64,000 bases of DNA from an uncultured Phascolarctobacterium sp. (GTDB lineage: Bacteria; Bacillota; Negativicutes; Acidaminococcales; Acidaminococcaceae): positions 1 to 64,000 of the forward strand of contig NZ_CAADXO010000043.1 of assembly GCF_900753045.1 (NCBI RefSeq). The letters are read 5' to 3'. The notes beneath the pieces were generated by a model, which was not told where the DNA came from, searched no databases, and was given only the letters and a program-made list of their open reading frames with translations. Within the stretch, counting starts at the first letter, position 1. Each line of letters begins with the position of its first letter. Below, piece after piece: positions 1-9,144 of the stretch. Both the position numbers and the translations under genes were made by a program.

Positions 1-60
1 CTACACACTTTCTTTTGTACTCATAGCTGTATTTCATTAAAATACCCCCAATACTGGATG
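1..60 (-). mobile_element. End of an IS3-family-like insertion sequence (start of OrfA, runs off the left edge)
   Basis: Reading leftwards from an ATG at 37-35, the minus strand encodes MKYSYEYKRKCV before the window ends. From memory this resembles the N-terminus of IS3-family OrfA (helix-turn-helix) transposases common in Negativicutes and Clostridia. The sequence between this ATG and position 58 would be the IS terminal inverted repeat. Only 12 residues are visible, so the family assignment rests on that short match and on the adjoining inverted repeat. Confidence 0.5.
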
Positions 61-76
61 TCCAGTATTGGGGGTA
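43..76. repeat. Perfect 16-bp inverted repeat with 2-nt loop (abutted IS ends)
   Basis: Left arm 43-58 and right arm 61-76 are exact reverse complements separated by TG. The left arm lies where the terminal repeat of the IS beginning at 37 is expected, so the right arm looks like a second IS end in opposite orientation. The truncated DrmB-like frame starts immediately after it. Confidence 0.8.
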
Positions 77-1663
77 CATATCACTCCTGATACACCTGCA
101 TTTCGCTTTCCAGATTGGTGTTTTTGTCCTAAGTGTGGTAAATTGGCACACTATAAAGATTTTGGTAAGTCAAGAGGCAGGATAATATGCGAAGATTGTA
201 AATGCAAGACTGTTCCTTCTCGTTTTGTAGCAGCCTGTATCAATGGACATTTAGAGGACTTTCCATATAATTGGTGGGTTCATCAGCCTACGAAAATGCC
301 ATATGACAAAAATCACCGTTTGAAAATAAAGTTTACAAGTGAAAGTGGCGGGTTGGATAGCATAATTATAGAATGTGAAACTTGTGGTGCTAAGCGCAGC
401 ATGGAAGGTGCTTTGAACCGAGATGCTTTGAAAGGGCATAAATGTAGAGGTCTGCGTCCATGGGTAGGCAAAAGAAAAGAAAAAAATGATCAGAAAGATT
501 GTGATGCCTTGCTGCGTGGTATTCAAAGAGGTGCCTCTAATTTATATTTTCCAGTTACAAGCAGCGCTCTTACAATCCCGCCATGGAGTAAGCGAATATA
601 TCAGGATATTGAAAAGTATAGGGTGCAGATAGATTTATTAATAAATCAGAACAATGATATTAATACGTTAAGAAGTCTTATACAAGTTATAATGAATAAA
701 GAATTGGCTGATAATTTTTATTCTGTCGATGATGTTATCGAGATAATACAGAATGAAAATAAATCTGTGCGTTCAACATATACTAAGCAGAATTTATTGG
801 AAGATGAGTATAAGGTTTTCATGTGTGGCAATTATGAAAATCCACATGATATGCACTTTAAATTGAAGAAAACAAATATTGACAGCTTTTTTGGTGGATT
901 AATCGATAATATTTTTGCTGTCAAAAGATTGAGAGAAATTTTAGCATTAAAAGGGTTTAGAAGAATTAAGCCTGAAGGACCGGAAGCTAATGCTTCTGAA
1001 GATGAACAAAGAGACTTTATAGGCTATCGCCAAAATGATTGCACTCCCTTATCGGATGAAAAATTGGATTGGCTTCCTGCAGTTGAACTTCTAGGCGAGG
1101 GCATATTCATTAGCCTTAATGAAGAACGCTTGGAAGCATGGGAAAAGTCGCAGGAGAGCTATTATGCAAATCTTAGGAAACGATTGGCTGAAAGCATTAT
1201 AGTATGTGATAATTTTTCTCCAAGATATGTCTTGCTTCATACGCTGTCACATTTACTGATTCGTCAACTAACTATGGAATGTGGCTATTCAGGGGCTTCT
1301 ATAAAAGAAAGGATTTATAGTACATATCCGGAGTCAAACTATAAGATGGCAGGCATTTTGTTGTATACGGCATCTTCAGATACAGATGGTAGTCTTGGTG
1401 GATTAGTAAGAAATGCGGAACCTGATAATATAACACCTATCTTTAAGAAAATGCTTCAGGAGGCATCATGGTGTTCTTCTGATCCCGTATGTATGGATTC
1501 CAAGGGACAAGGTTTTGATTCACTGAATTATGCTGCCTGCCATGCTTGTGCCTTGCTACCGGAGACAAGCTGCGAAATGCGCAATTGTTTGTTAGACAGG
1601 GGAGCAGTTGTCGGAAGTATTCATGATAGAGGCAGAGGCTATTTTTCGAGTTTGCTGAAGTAG
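68..1663 (+). pseudogene. DrmB-like DUF1998 protein, 5'-truncated at an IS end
   Basis: DrmB is a DUF1998-domain component of DISARM anti-phage systems. The visible protein begins close to a zinc-ribbon-like CPKCGK motif. It ends in the Cys-rich DUF1998 region: LLHTLSHLLIRQ, an LYTASSDTDGSLGGLV stretch, then WCSSDPVC and CHACALLPETSCEMRNC. Family members usually have some 70-90 further N-terminal residues. Here the frame is open only from 41, and the first possible initiator, TTG at 68, lies inside the IS inverted repeat with no ribosome-binding site. I infer that the 5' end was removed by an IS event. No DrmA helicase or DrmC/DrmE is visible, though they could lie left of the window. A full-length gene split by the IS is also possible. 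Confidence 0.65.
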
Positions 1664-1758
1664 TTACTGTATTGGATGATGGATATATTTAACGTGAAAT
1701 ATTAGCGTAAAACCAAGATTATTTTCCTCTGAAAAGAGTTAAAAAGTTTACTTGGTGC

Positions 1759-1787
1759 TTGAGAAAATTTGTTCACTGTGGTAAAAT
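1759..1787 (+). promoter_or_regulatory. Sigma-A-type promoter for the restriction-modification operon
   Basis: TTGAGA at 1759-1764 and TAAAAT at 1782-1787 are separated by 17 nt. This lies 43 nt upstream of the methyltransferase start and downstream of the DrmB-like stop, so the EcoRII-type genes probably have their own promoter. Confidence 0.55.
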
Positions 1788-1830
1788 GGGATAAAATAGG
1801 TATAAGAAAATTCCCAGAGGGAGCAGTGAA

Positions 1831-2937
1831 ATGAAACAAGTACATTTACGATTAGAGGACAATCAGTATAAAGAAATTGCTGAATATGCAAAAGGTGCAG
1901 GGATGACTGTGCAAGATGCCATTTCAACAGCTTTATATGTAATGCTGAGCCGTCAGAAAAAGCAAAAGAAAAACAGGAAATTTACTTTTATTGATTTATT
2001 CGCCGGAATAGGCGGGATGAGATTGGCTTTTGATGAGGCTGGTGGAGAATGCGTTTATTCTAACGAATGGAATAAATTTAGTCAGCAGACTTATATGGCA
2101 AATTTTGGTGATATGCCTGATGGTGATATAACGCAGGTTAATGCTGCGGATATACCTGATCATGATATTCTTGTTGCAGGTTTTCCGTGCCAACCATTTT
2201 CCATTGCAGGTGTATCTAAGAAAAACAGCTTGGGCAGGGCTACTGGTTTTGCAGATAAAACACAGGGAACTTTATTTTTTGATGTCTGTCGTATTCTGGA
2301 AGCTAAAAGACCAAAAGCTTTTATGCTGGAGAATGTAAAGAATCTTTGCAGTCATGACAGAGGCAGAACCTTCAAAGTAATAGTTGAGTCTTTAAATGAA
2401 CTTGATTATGAGATTTTCTATAAAGTCATCGATGGACAGAGCTTTGTTCCGCAACATAGAGAGCGTATAATAATTGTTGGCTTTGACAGAAGAAGATATG
2501 GCAATTATTTTGATTTTGAGTTTGACATCACTCCCAAAGAACCTAAACCGGTAATTGCTGATATTCTGGAGAAAGATGTTGATATCAAATATACATTATC
2601 GGATAAGCTGTGGACGTATCTTCAACAGTATGCAGCAAAACATAAGGCTGCGGGGAATGGTTTTGGTTTTGGAATTGCGCCGTTAGATGGTGTTTCGAGA
2701 ACGTTAAGTGCTCGTTACTATAAAGATGGTTCGGAAGTATTGATTGAGCAGCCTGGAAAAAATCCTCGAAAGCTGACGCCAAGAGAATGTGCCAGATTGC
2801 AGGGATTTCCTGACAGCTTTGTTATTCCTGTATCTGATACCCAGGCATATAAGCAGTTTGGAAATTCTGTAGTTGTTCCCTTGATGGCCAATGTTGCCAA
2901 ACTCGTCGTTGTCAAGATTGAGCAATTGGAGGAATAG
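1831..2937 (+). CDS. DNA (cytosine-5)-methyltransferase, EcoRII/Dcm-type, with N-terminal ribbon-helix-helix-like domain
   Basis: Methylates cytosine C5 to protect against the cognate nuclease encoded next. Visible motifs are FAGIGG (57-62, SAM binding), GFPCQPFS (117-124, nucleophile Cys120), ENVKNL (about 167-172), QHRER (target-recognition side) and a C-terminal [10 protein letters not shown]. Residues 1-40 (beginning [16 protein letters not shown]) look like a ribbon-helix-helix DNA-binding segment joined through a Lys/Gln-rich linker. This is an unusual fusion that could let the enzyme repress its own operon. The neighbouring nuclease suggests CCWGG as the target. The start has GAGGGAGC at a suitable distance. 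The downstream nuclease starts 5 nt after this stop. The region is AT-rich compared with the genes after 4700. Confidence 0.93.
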   Translation: MKQVHLRLEDNQYKEIAEYAKGAGMTVQDAISTALYVMLSRQKKQKKNRKFTFIDLFAGIGGMRLAFDEAGGECVYSNEWNKFSQQTYMANFGDMPDGDITQVNAADIPDHDILVAGFPCQPFSIAGVSKKNSLGRATGFADKTQGTLFFDVCRILEAKRPKAFMLENVKNLCSHDRGRTFKVIVESLNELDYEIFYKVIDGQSFVPQHRERIIIVGFDRRRYGNYFDFEFDITPKEPKPVIADILEKDVDIKYTLSDKLWTYLQQYAAKHKAAGNGFGFGIAPLDGVSRTLSARYYKDGSEVLIEQPGKNPRKLTPRECARLQGFPDSFVIPVSDTQAYKQFGNSVVVPLMANVAKLVVVKIEQLEE

Positions 2938-2941
2938 TTGT

Positions 2942-4192
2942 ATGGGACTTGAAAATGGTTATTTGAAAAAGTATTTTAAAGGCATCATAGTAAAGAAACT
3001 TTCAGATGTTGAAACCATTCCTAAAAAAAGCAACCAGCATGAATATAATGCCACCACTAAAATGAAGGAAATCTTTGGCTTTGATGATAGAAAATTTGAG
3101 ACAGATTTCCTTTATATTGATGATGAAAATAGTGTTACAGCAAAGAATTTTCTTACATGGTATGATGCTCGCAGAAATCATCCGACAAGGTCAGAGTATA
3201 GACTGTATTATCCTTCTACCAAAGTATCGGAAATGGCAAAATCCGGTGATTCGCTTTTCATTTGTGTTAAACAGGATGATACTATTTTATGTATAGTAGC
3301 TGCTAAAGATGCCACTATAACAAGTCAGTTATATTGGCTTTTTGATATTACTGATAATAAAGCTGGCAAATTCACTCAAAATTCATTGTTGAATACAGAC
3401 AGCGGACAATTAGAGTTCCTTGCAAGAACTATTCTTGAACAAATAGGTATTGCGTATGAAGAAGATGATAGCAAAGGACTGTTAGCAGAGCTTATTGGTG
3501 AATTTGGTAACAGCTTCCCTAAAACTGCTTTATTTTCTTCGTTTGCAAGGTCACTTGTTAAGGATGTTGATCCGATTAGCGAACCAGATATAGCTTTATT
3601 GAAATGGTTTGATATGGATGAAAAGTTATTTTTCCTTATGGAAGAAAATATTGTTAAAGAGCGATTGCAACAAGGGTTTGTTGAAGATGGTGAAGTCAAT
3701 GTAAAAATGTTTATCAATTTTTCGCTATCCGTACAAAACAGAAGAAAAAGCAGAGCAGGCTATTCGCTTGAAAATCATATTTGCGCACTTTTAGACGCTA
3801 ATGGTATAGAGTATTCGCATACTCCTGTAACAGAAAACCGCTCAAAGCCTGATTTTCTGTTTCCTAATATTGAATGCTACCGTAATACGGATTTTAAAGC
3901 AGAGAATTTGACTATGCTTGGTGCTAAGAGTACGTGTAAGGACAGATGGCGACAGGTGTTGGCTGAGGCTGACAGAATAGATAGGAAACATTTGTTAACT
4001 TTAGAAGCAGCAATCAGTACATATCAAACTGATGAAATGCAGGATAAACATCTGCAGCTTGTTGTGCCAGAGCAAATACATTGTACTTATACAGAGAGCC
4101 AGCGCAAATGGCTTTATTCAGTAGCAGATTTTCTTGACGAGATTAAGGAGAAGCAACGGAAAACACCATACGCTGCCATGCTTCGTCTTTGA
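2942..4192 (+). CDS. EcoRII-type type II restriction endonuclease
   Basis: Predicted to cut unmethylated CCWGG sites. The C-terminal half carries the EcoRII catalytic-domain pattern: KSRAGYSLE, then KPDFLFP (catalytic Asp), LTMLGAKSTCKDRWRQVL (including catalytic Lys residues), ADRI, and LQLVVPEQIH. The N-terminal part, about 1-190, would be the effector DNA-binding domain. Length (416 aa) matches EcoRII (about 400). I chose the ATG at 2942 because GGAGGA lies just upstream; a longer frame back to 2891 overlaps the methyltransferase and lacks a ribosome site. The gene is co-directional with the methyltransferase and Vsr, as one operon. Confidence 0.88.
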   Translation: MGLENGYLKKYFKGIIVKKLSDVETIPKKSNQHEYNATTKMKEIFGFDDRKFETDFLYIDDENSVTAKNFLTWYDARRNHPTRSEYRLYYPSTKVSEMAKSGDSLFICVKQDDTILCIVAAKDATITSQLYWLFDITDNKAGKFTQNSLLNTDSGQLEFLARTILEQIGIAYEEDDSKGLLAELIGEFGNSFPKTALFSSFARSLVKDVDPISEPDIALLKWFDMDEKLFFLMEENIVKERLQQGFVEDGEVNVKMFINFSLSVQNRRKSRAGYSLENHICALLDANGIEYSHTPVTENRSKPDFLFPNIECYRNTDFKAENLTMLGAKSTCKDRWRQVLAEADRIDRKHLLTLEAAISTYQTDEMQDKHLQLVVPEQIHCTYTESQRKWLYSVADFLDEIKEKQRKTPYAAMLRL

Positions 4193-4205
4193 GGAGTGTC
4201 TGGTT

Positions 4206-4649
4206 ATGGACGTTCTTACTAAGGAACAACGACATAAGAATATGGTAGCTATTCGCAGTAAAAATACTAAAATTGAGGTATGCTTGCGAAAAGCGTTATG
4301 GCATAAGGGGATTCGCTATCGAAAAAACTATAAAGTCTTGAATTGCCACCCGGATATTGTAATCACAAAATATAAAATCGCCATCTTTTGTGATGGCGAT
4401 TTTTGGCATGGTAAAACATTTGAAAAGTATGATGTTCATACCAATGCTAATTTTTGGCATGAAAAAATTAAGCGTAATGTTGAACGTGATTTAGATAACA
4501 CTATAACATTGCGGGATAATGGCTGGATAGTATTACGGTTTTGGGAAACAGACATCAAAAAACATTTGGACGAATGTATTGCTGAGGTTCTGAGGCAAAT
4601 TGAGTTATGTAAATCAACTCCCGGAGGTACACCATGGAAAAACCAATAG
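4206..4649 (+). CDS. vsr: Very short patch repair endonuclease
   Basis: Vsr nicks T:G mismatches produced by deamination of 5-methylcytosine, normally in CTWGG contexts, and so fits a CCWGG methyltransferase. Visible motifs: MVAIRSKNTKIE near the start (family 'MR..K.T.PE' pattern), HPDIVITKYKIAIFCDGDFWHG (catalytic Asp and His), and WHEKIKRNVERD followed by LRDNGWIVLRFWE. Length 147 aa is typical. The start at 4206 is preceded by GAGGAGTG. The 3' end overlaps the deformylase start by 16 nt, marking the right boundary of the island. Confidence 0.93.
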   Translation: MDVLTKEQRHKNMVAIRSKNTKIEVCLRKALWHKGIRYRKNYKVLNCHPDIVITKYKIAIFCDGDFWHGKTFEKYDVHTNANFWHEKIKRNVERDLDNTITLRDNGWIVLRFWETDIKKHLDECIAEVLRQIELCKSTPGGTPWKNQ

Positions 4650-5044
4650 TTAAAGACGAAGCCTTTTTGGCACAAAAATCTCAGCCTGCAACCTTTATGG
4701 ATATTGCAGTAGCGCAGGATTTATTAGATACGCTTGCAGCTCATGCGGAGCGTTGCGTGGGCCTGGCAGCAAATATGATCGGCGTGCAGAAATGCGTCAT
4801 CGCCGTAAATATCGGCCCCACGAATATTGCCATGCTGAACCCGGAGATTATCAAGCGCTCCGGCAAGTACATGACGGAGGAGGGCTGCCTGTCGCTGGAG
4901 GGTGAGCGTGCTGCAGTGCGCTACGAAAAAATCACGGTTGCCTATCAGGACATGCAGTTCAAAAAGTGCAAGCAGAGCTTCAGCGGCTTTACGGCGCAGA
5001 TTATCCAGCACGAGATTGACCATTGCAATGGTATTATAATTTAA
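4634..5044 (+). CDS. def: Peptide deformylase
   Basis: Removes the formyl group from nascent N-terminal fMet. The three family motifs are present: GLAANMIG (about 43-50; a GxGLAAxQxG variant with Met replacing the usual Gln), EEGCLS (metal-ligand Cys), and QHEIDHCNG (HExDH metal site). At 136 aa it is a short, C-terminally minimal form. The ATG at 4634 has GGAGG 9 nt upstream, inside the vsr coding sequence, so it may be read from the island operon as well as from its own signal. Base composition shifts from AT-rich to the higher-GC background within this gene. Confidence 0.9.
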   Translation: MEKPIVKDEAFLAQKSQPATFMDIAVAQDLLDTLAAHAERCVGLAANMIGVQKCVIAVNIGPTNIAMLNPEIIKRSGKYMTEEGCLSLEGERAAVRYEKITVAYQDMQFKKCKQSFSGFTAQIIQHEIDHCNGIII

Positions 5045-5093
5045 GCGCGGTGATTGTCCGAAAAGCTGCAAAGCGCTTGCTGAGATAAAAAGA

Positions 5094-5873
5094 ATGTTGA
5101 AGCTTATCTTAGAAAATATTATTACTGCTCCCGCAAGGCTTGGCCTGCCAACCGCGTATGCGGAGTCCGACGTGCTGCTTTACAGGCAGTATGGGCGCTA
5201 TGACACGGTTGCGGTGCAGCGCGAGGGCAGGCAATTATTAGAACGTGCGGAAGCGTTGCAGGCGGAGTATGATGTCGCTGCATTGCCAAGGCTTGCCAAG
5301 CAATACGCCGAGTGGAGCAAAAAGCTGCAGCAGCTAAAGTTTAAACGCTTGCTGCACGGTGAATTTGCTGCGGGCAAGGGCATTACGCTTTATGTGAACG
5401 CTATCAGGCAGGAATGTGCTGAGCATGGCTGGGATTACGCAGCCTATTATAATTCCGTGCTGGTGCATGAGCGTGTGCATCTGCTGCATTATCAGGCAGT
5501 GCTGGCGCACTTCGGCGCTGCCGGCGCAGCGGTGCAGAGTGCGGAGCACAAGCAGGCGCAGCGCTATTGGTACGGCCGGCAGACGGAGGCGGCGCAGGCT
5601 GCCGTAGTCAAGGAAACGCTGGCGGAGTTTGCCCGCTGGCTGTGGTGCCTGCAGCATGGGCATTTGGCGTTGGCGCAGGCGCTTTTGCAGACGCGCGAGG
5701 AGGCACGGGCGTGCATTCCGTACTATCCTTATGCAGGAGTGCGGGGACTGTGTGCGTTGCATGAAAGTTCGCCTCAGGCGGCAGTGCGGGCGTACAGCGG
5801 GCTGTGGCAGCTGTCACTGGCGAGCTGGCAGCAGGCGTATGCGCGGATAAAAGAGCTGGACGCAGTAAAATAG
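5094..5873 (+). CDS. Uncharacterised protein with HExxH motif
   Basis: I do not recognise the family. The 259-aa protein is soluble, rich in Ala, Gln and Arg, and largely helical. Residues 125-129 read HERVH, within VHERVHLLHY, a pattern compatible with a zinc metallopeptidase site. A downstream VKETLAEFARW could supply a third acidic ligand. No signal peptide or membrane segment is visible. It sits between def and a terminator shared with the convergent feoB. The ribosome site is weak. The peptidase idea is inference from one motif. Confidence 0.65.
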   Translation: MLKLILENIITAPARLGLPTAYAESDVLLYRQYGRYDTVAVQREGRQLLERAEALQAEYDVAALPRLAKQYAEWSKKLQQLKFKRLLHGEFAAGKGITLYVNAIRQECAEHGWDYAAYYNSVLVHERVHLLHYQAVLAHFGAAGAAVQSAEHKQAQRYWYGRQTEAAQAAVVKETLAEFARWLWCLQHGHLALAQALLQTREEARACIPYYPYAGVRGLCALHESSPQAAVRAYSGLWQLSLASWQQAYARIKELDAVK

Positions 5874-5883
5874 GCAAAAAAAT

Positions 5884-5920
5884 AACAGCCCAATTCTCAA
5901 AGCATGAGTTTTGGGCTGTT
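5884..5920. terminator. Bidirectional terminator between the 5094 gene and feoB
   Basis: Arms AACAGCCCAA (5884-5893) and TTGGGCTGTT (5911-5920) form a 10-bp stem. It is followed by TTTTCTT on the plus strand and by a T-run on the minus strand (A-run at 5875-5882). Confidence 0.85.
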
Positions 5921-5935
5921 TTCTTATGCAATTTT

Positions 5936-7942
5936 TTAGGCGAAGCCAAGCATTAAACCGATTTGTCTTACGATAAATGCTACGCACCAGGCCACAACAA
6001 GCTCATAACCCATAAGGCAGAGCGTGCTGGTATCGGAGTTCAGCTCGCGGCGGATGGTAGCCAGCGCTGCGACGCAGGGCGGATAGAGCAGGCAGAACAC
6101 CAGGAAGGTGCAGGCTGTGAGCGGCGAAAAGAGGCTTGCCAGATCAGGCGCACCGCCGCTGCCGACTGCCAGCACGGAAAGCGTACTGATGACAACCTCC
6201 TTAGCAGTGATACCGCAGATGAGCGAGGTTGTTGCCTGCCAGCTGCCGAAGCCAAGCGGCGCAAAAATAGGCGCTGCCAGCTTGCCGATGGAGGCAATAA
6301 CGCTGTCGGAGGCATCTACCATGTAAAAGCGGATGTCAAAGTTCTGCAGGAACCAGACGATGATGCTGACGAGGAAGATAACCGTGAAGGCCTTATGCAG
6401 AAAGTCCTTGGCTTTTTCCCACATATGCATGATGATGTTGCGCGCCGTCGGCAGACGGTAGGCAGGAAGCTCCATGACGAAGGGAACAGGCTTGCCGCGG
6501 AACACCAGACTGTTGAGCAAAAAGCCGGAGAGAATAGCTACGCAGATGCCGGTGAGGTAGAGCGAAAGCATGACCAGACCGCCGTTATGCGGGAAGAAGG
6601 CGGCGATAAACATACCGTAGATGGGCAGCTTGGCGCTGCAGCTCATGAACGGTGTGAGCATGATGGTCATTTTGCGGTCGCGCTCACTGGCGAGGGTGCG
6701 CGAGGCCATGATGGCCGGCACGCTGCAGCCGAAGCCGATGATCATCGGTACAAAGGAGGAACCGGAGAGGCCGATTTTGCGCAGCATCTTATCCATAACG
6801 AAGGCGACACGCGCCATGTAACCGCTGTCCTCAAGCATTGAAAGGAAGAAGAACAGCGTAACGATGGTCGGCAGGAAGGAAAGCACGGCGCCAACACCGG
6901 AGAAGATGCCGTCGATAATCAGCGAATGCATCGGCGGTGCGATATCCAGCACGGTGAGCGTGTTGTCAACCGAAGCTGTTACAGCATCGATAACATTGCT
7001 GAGGATGTCGCTGAGAAAAGCGCCGATAACGTCAAAGGTGAGCCAGAAAACGAGGCCCATGATGATGACAAAAATAGGAATAGCATAAAATTTATGCGTC
7101 AGATAATGGTCGATTTTGACGGAGCGCAGCTGTGCTTCCGTATGCTTGGGCTTCTGCACGGTCTGCGCGCAGATGTCCTCGATATAGGCGTAGCGCATAT
7201 CTGCCAGCGCTGCTTCTTTATCTGTTTTGAGGTTTTGCTCCATTTCGGTAACGAAGTGGCCGATGATATCGCATTCGTTTTCCGAAAGCTGCAGCGCCTT
7301 GGAGAAATCGCTGTCGCCCTCGATAAGCTTGGTAGCGGTAAAGCGCAGCGGCAAGTTCTGGCGGCGTGCTTTAGTTTCGATTAAGTGGGCGATACTGTGA
7401 ATAGCAGTATGCACAGGACCGCTGCAGAAATCAAGACGCTGTGGCAGCTGCTGGTTTTGCGCTACCTCTACGGCGCGGCGCAAAAGCTCGCCCACGCCTT
7501 CGCCGGAGTTGGCGGTGATGGGGACAACAGGCACGGTCAGCGAATCCTCCATCGCTTTGATGTCAATGCTGCCGCCGCTGCCGGTGAGTTCGTCCATCAT
7601 ATTGAGGGCGATGACCATCGGGATATTCAGCTCGATGAGCTGCAGCGAAAGATACAGGCTGCGTTCGATATTAGTTGCGTCAATGACGTTGATAATTGCG
7701 TCAGGCTTGTTGTATAAAAGCAGGTCACGCGTAACAATTTCTTCCGAGGTGTAGGGAGAAAGCGAGTAGATGCCGGGCAGGTCGATAACGCCTGCGTCGG
7801 GAACAGCGAGAATAGTGCCTTCCTTTTTCTGGACGGTTACGCCGGGAAAGTTGCCTACGTGCTGGTTACTGCCGGTGAGATAGTTGAACAGCGTGCTTTT
7901 GCCGCAGTTCTGGTTGCCGACGAGGGCGAAATGCAGCTTCAT
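5936..7942 (-). CDS. feoB: Ferrous iron transporter FeoB
   Basis: Inner-membrane Fe(II) uptake protein. The N-terminal G domain has GNQNCGKST (9-17) and a DLPGIYSLSPYT segment (G3 and switch). A helical GDI-like spacer follows from about 165 to 280, and then a polytopic membrane part with the two Gate regions (the first includes SGYMARVAFVMDKMLRKIGLSG). Length 668 aa is at the shorter end of the family; the C-terminal Cys-rich FeoC-interacting tail is absent. The ATG at 7942 overlaps the feoA stop by 4 nt (ATGA), indicating translational coupling. Confidence 0.97.
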   Translation of the reverse strand: MKLHFALVGNQNCGKSTLFNYLTGSNQHVGNFPGVTVQKKEGTILAVPDAGVIDLPGIYSLSPYTSEEIVTRDLLLYNKPDAIINVIDATNIERSLYLSLQLIELNIPMVIALNMMDELTGSGGSIDIKAMEDSLTVPVVPITANSGEGVGELLRRAVEVAQNQQLPQRLDFCSGPVHTAIHSIAHLIETKARRQNLPLRFTATKLIEGDSDFSKALQLSENECDIIGHFVTEMEQNLKTDKEAALADMRYAYIEDICAQTVQKPKHTEAQLRSVKIDHYLTHKFYAIPIFVIIMGLVFWLTFDVIGAFLSDILSNVIDAVTASVDNTLTVLDIAPPMHSLIIDGIFSGVGAVLSFLPTIVTLFFFLSMLEDSGYMARVAFVMDKMLRKIGLSGSSFVPMIIGFGCSVPAIMASRTLASERDRKMTIMLTPFMSCSAKLPIYGMFIAAFFPHNGGLVMLSLYLTGICVAILSGFLLNSLVFRGKPVPFVMELPAYRLPTARNIIMHMWEKAKDFLHKAFTVIFLVSIIVWFLQNFDIRFYMVDASDSVIASIGKLAAPIFAPLGFGSWQATTSLICGITAKEVVISTLSVLAVGSGGAPDLASLFSPLTACTFLVFCLLYPPCVAALATIRRELNSDTSTLCLMGYELVVAWCVAFIVRQIGLMLGFA

Positions 7943-8187
7943 GCTTCGCTCACCTCCTGCGTAACGGTGATTTTTTCGGCTTCCTCCGCACGCAGTGTCA
8001 GCTCGTAGCCGCGCAGGGATATTTCCAGCGGGTCGCCGAGCGGTGCGCGCTTGCGTACCATGACGCGGGTGCGGGGCGTGAGCCCCATATCAAGCAGACG
8101 GCGACGCAGAATGCTGCCTTCGCCGCCGACCTTTTTAATGATAGCCTCCTGACCTAAGGGAAGCTTATCTAATGTTGTAGTTTCCAT
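7939..8187 (-). CDS. feoA: FeoA, SH3-like accessory protein of ferrous iron uptake
   Basis: 82-aa cytoplasmic protein thought to modulate FeoB. The sequence has the FeoA fold signature: LPLGQEAIIKKV, GSILRRRLLDMGLTPRTRV, then PLGDPLEISLRGYELTLR. It starts with AAGAAGG 8 nt upstream and overlaps feoB by 4 nt. Confidence 0.94.
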   Translation of the reverse strand: METTTLDKLPLGQEAIIKKVGGEGSILRRRLLDMGLTPRTRVMVRKRAPLGDPLEISLRGYELTLRAEEAEKITVTQEVSEA

Positions 8188-8225
8188 GATTTTGACCTTC
8201 TTTGAGTGATTTTGCTTAAGCTTTA

Positions 8226-8254
8226 ATTATATATATGAAGCATGATGCGGTCAA
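8226..8254 (-). promoter_or_regulatory. feoAB promoter
   Basis: On the minus strand TTGACC (8254-8249) and TATAAT (8231-8226) are separated by exactly 17 nt, 38 nt before the feoA ATG. A GCTTAAGC palindrome lies just downstream in the leader and could be an operator, but I cannot assign a regulator. Confidence 0.7.
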
Positions 8255-8319
8255 GCGAAACAAAGCTTTTACCGATAAACTTTAATTAAAAAATATACAG
8301 TGTCGATTTTGTTACAGCT

Positions 8320-9144
8320 TTACATGACGGTGCCGTTGGTGAGGCGGATTTTTTCTGCCTTGGCTTCGGCCAGCTGGCCCTGATTAATCATACCGTATTT
8401 ATGCATAGCGGCCAGCACCAGCAGCTGACGTTTTTTGCAGCCCTCGGGGTTTTCCAGCGGATTGAGGCCGGTGGGCGCATAGGGAAGCGAGGCAATAACG
8501 GCGGCTTCGGCCAGAGTCAGCGCCGAAGGTGCCTTGCCGAAGTAGGTTCTGCTGGCCTGTTTAATACCGGTAGAGCCTGCGCCGAAGTAGGTGGTGTTCA
8601 GATACAGCTCCAGAATTTCGTCCTTGCTGTAATTATCCTCCAGCATGAGCGAGAGCACTGCTTCTTCGATTTTGCGCTCCATGCTTTGCTCGTGCGACAG
8701 AAAAACATTTTTGACAAACTGCTGCGTCAGTGTACTGCCGCCCTGCACTACTTCGCCGGCGTTGATGTTGGCCAGTGCGGCGCGCAGAATGCCTTCTACG
8801 GCAATAGCACCATGATTATAAAAAGCGTGGTCCTCGATAGCAATCAGGGCCTGCGGAATATCGCGCGACATGGCATCAAGACCGGTCCAGTTCGGATTTT
8901 GGCGGATAGGATCGATAACCTCATCCATATTAAAGGCCAGATAAAATTTATGTACGGGCGAGGGCCATTCCTCCTTGGGAGGCAGCAGGCTGGTGAAAAG
9001 CGCCATAGCGGCGGATTTTTCGTGCTTGCTGACCTTCTGCTGTTCCTGCTGTACGGGGGTGGTAGGCTGAGCCTTATCCGTAATGTTGTCATAACCAACC
9101 ATGCCTATAAAAATGAGCAATGCCATGATAATGATTTTAAACAT
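8320..9144 (-). CDS. mtgA: Monofunctional peptidoglycan glycosyltransferase (GT51)
   Basis: Polymerises lipid II into glycan strands at the membrane. An N-terminal membrane anchor (about 3-20) precedes the GT51 domain with its standard motifs: AIEDHAFYNHGAI (catalytic Glu in EDxxFxxHxG), QGGSTLTQQFVKN, RKIEEAVLSLMLE and KDEILELYLNTTYFG. No transpeptidase domain follows. The chosen ATG at 9144 has GAGGTG 6 nt upstream; an upstream GTG at 9153 would overlap that site. It is divergent from argC and otherwise unlinked. Confidence 0.9.
   Translation of the reverse strand: MFKIIIMALLIFIGMVGYDNITDKAQPTTPVQQEQQKVSKHEKSAAMALFTSLLPPKEEWPSPVHKFYLAFNMDEVIDPIRQNPNWTGLDAMSRDIPQALIAIEDHAFYNHGAIAVEGILRAALANINAGEVVQGGSTLTQQFVKNVFLSHEQSMERKIEEAVLSLMLEDNYSKDEILELYLNTTYFGAGSTGIKQASRTYFGKAPSALTLAEAAVIASLPYAPTGLNPLENPEGCKKRQLLVLAAMHKYGMINQGQLAEAKAEKIRLTNGTVM

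Noticed and set aside
68..4649. Complete DISARM system
   Set aside because: Only a 5'-truncated DrmB-like gene is visible. The methyltransferase pairs with an EcoRII-type nuclease and Vsr, which make up an ordinary restriction-modification set.
5963..6841. Long plus-strand frame opposite feoB
   Set aside because: It is the reverse complement of a well-conserved feoB coding region, has no ribosome site, and encodes a low-complexity charged sequence.
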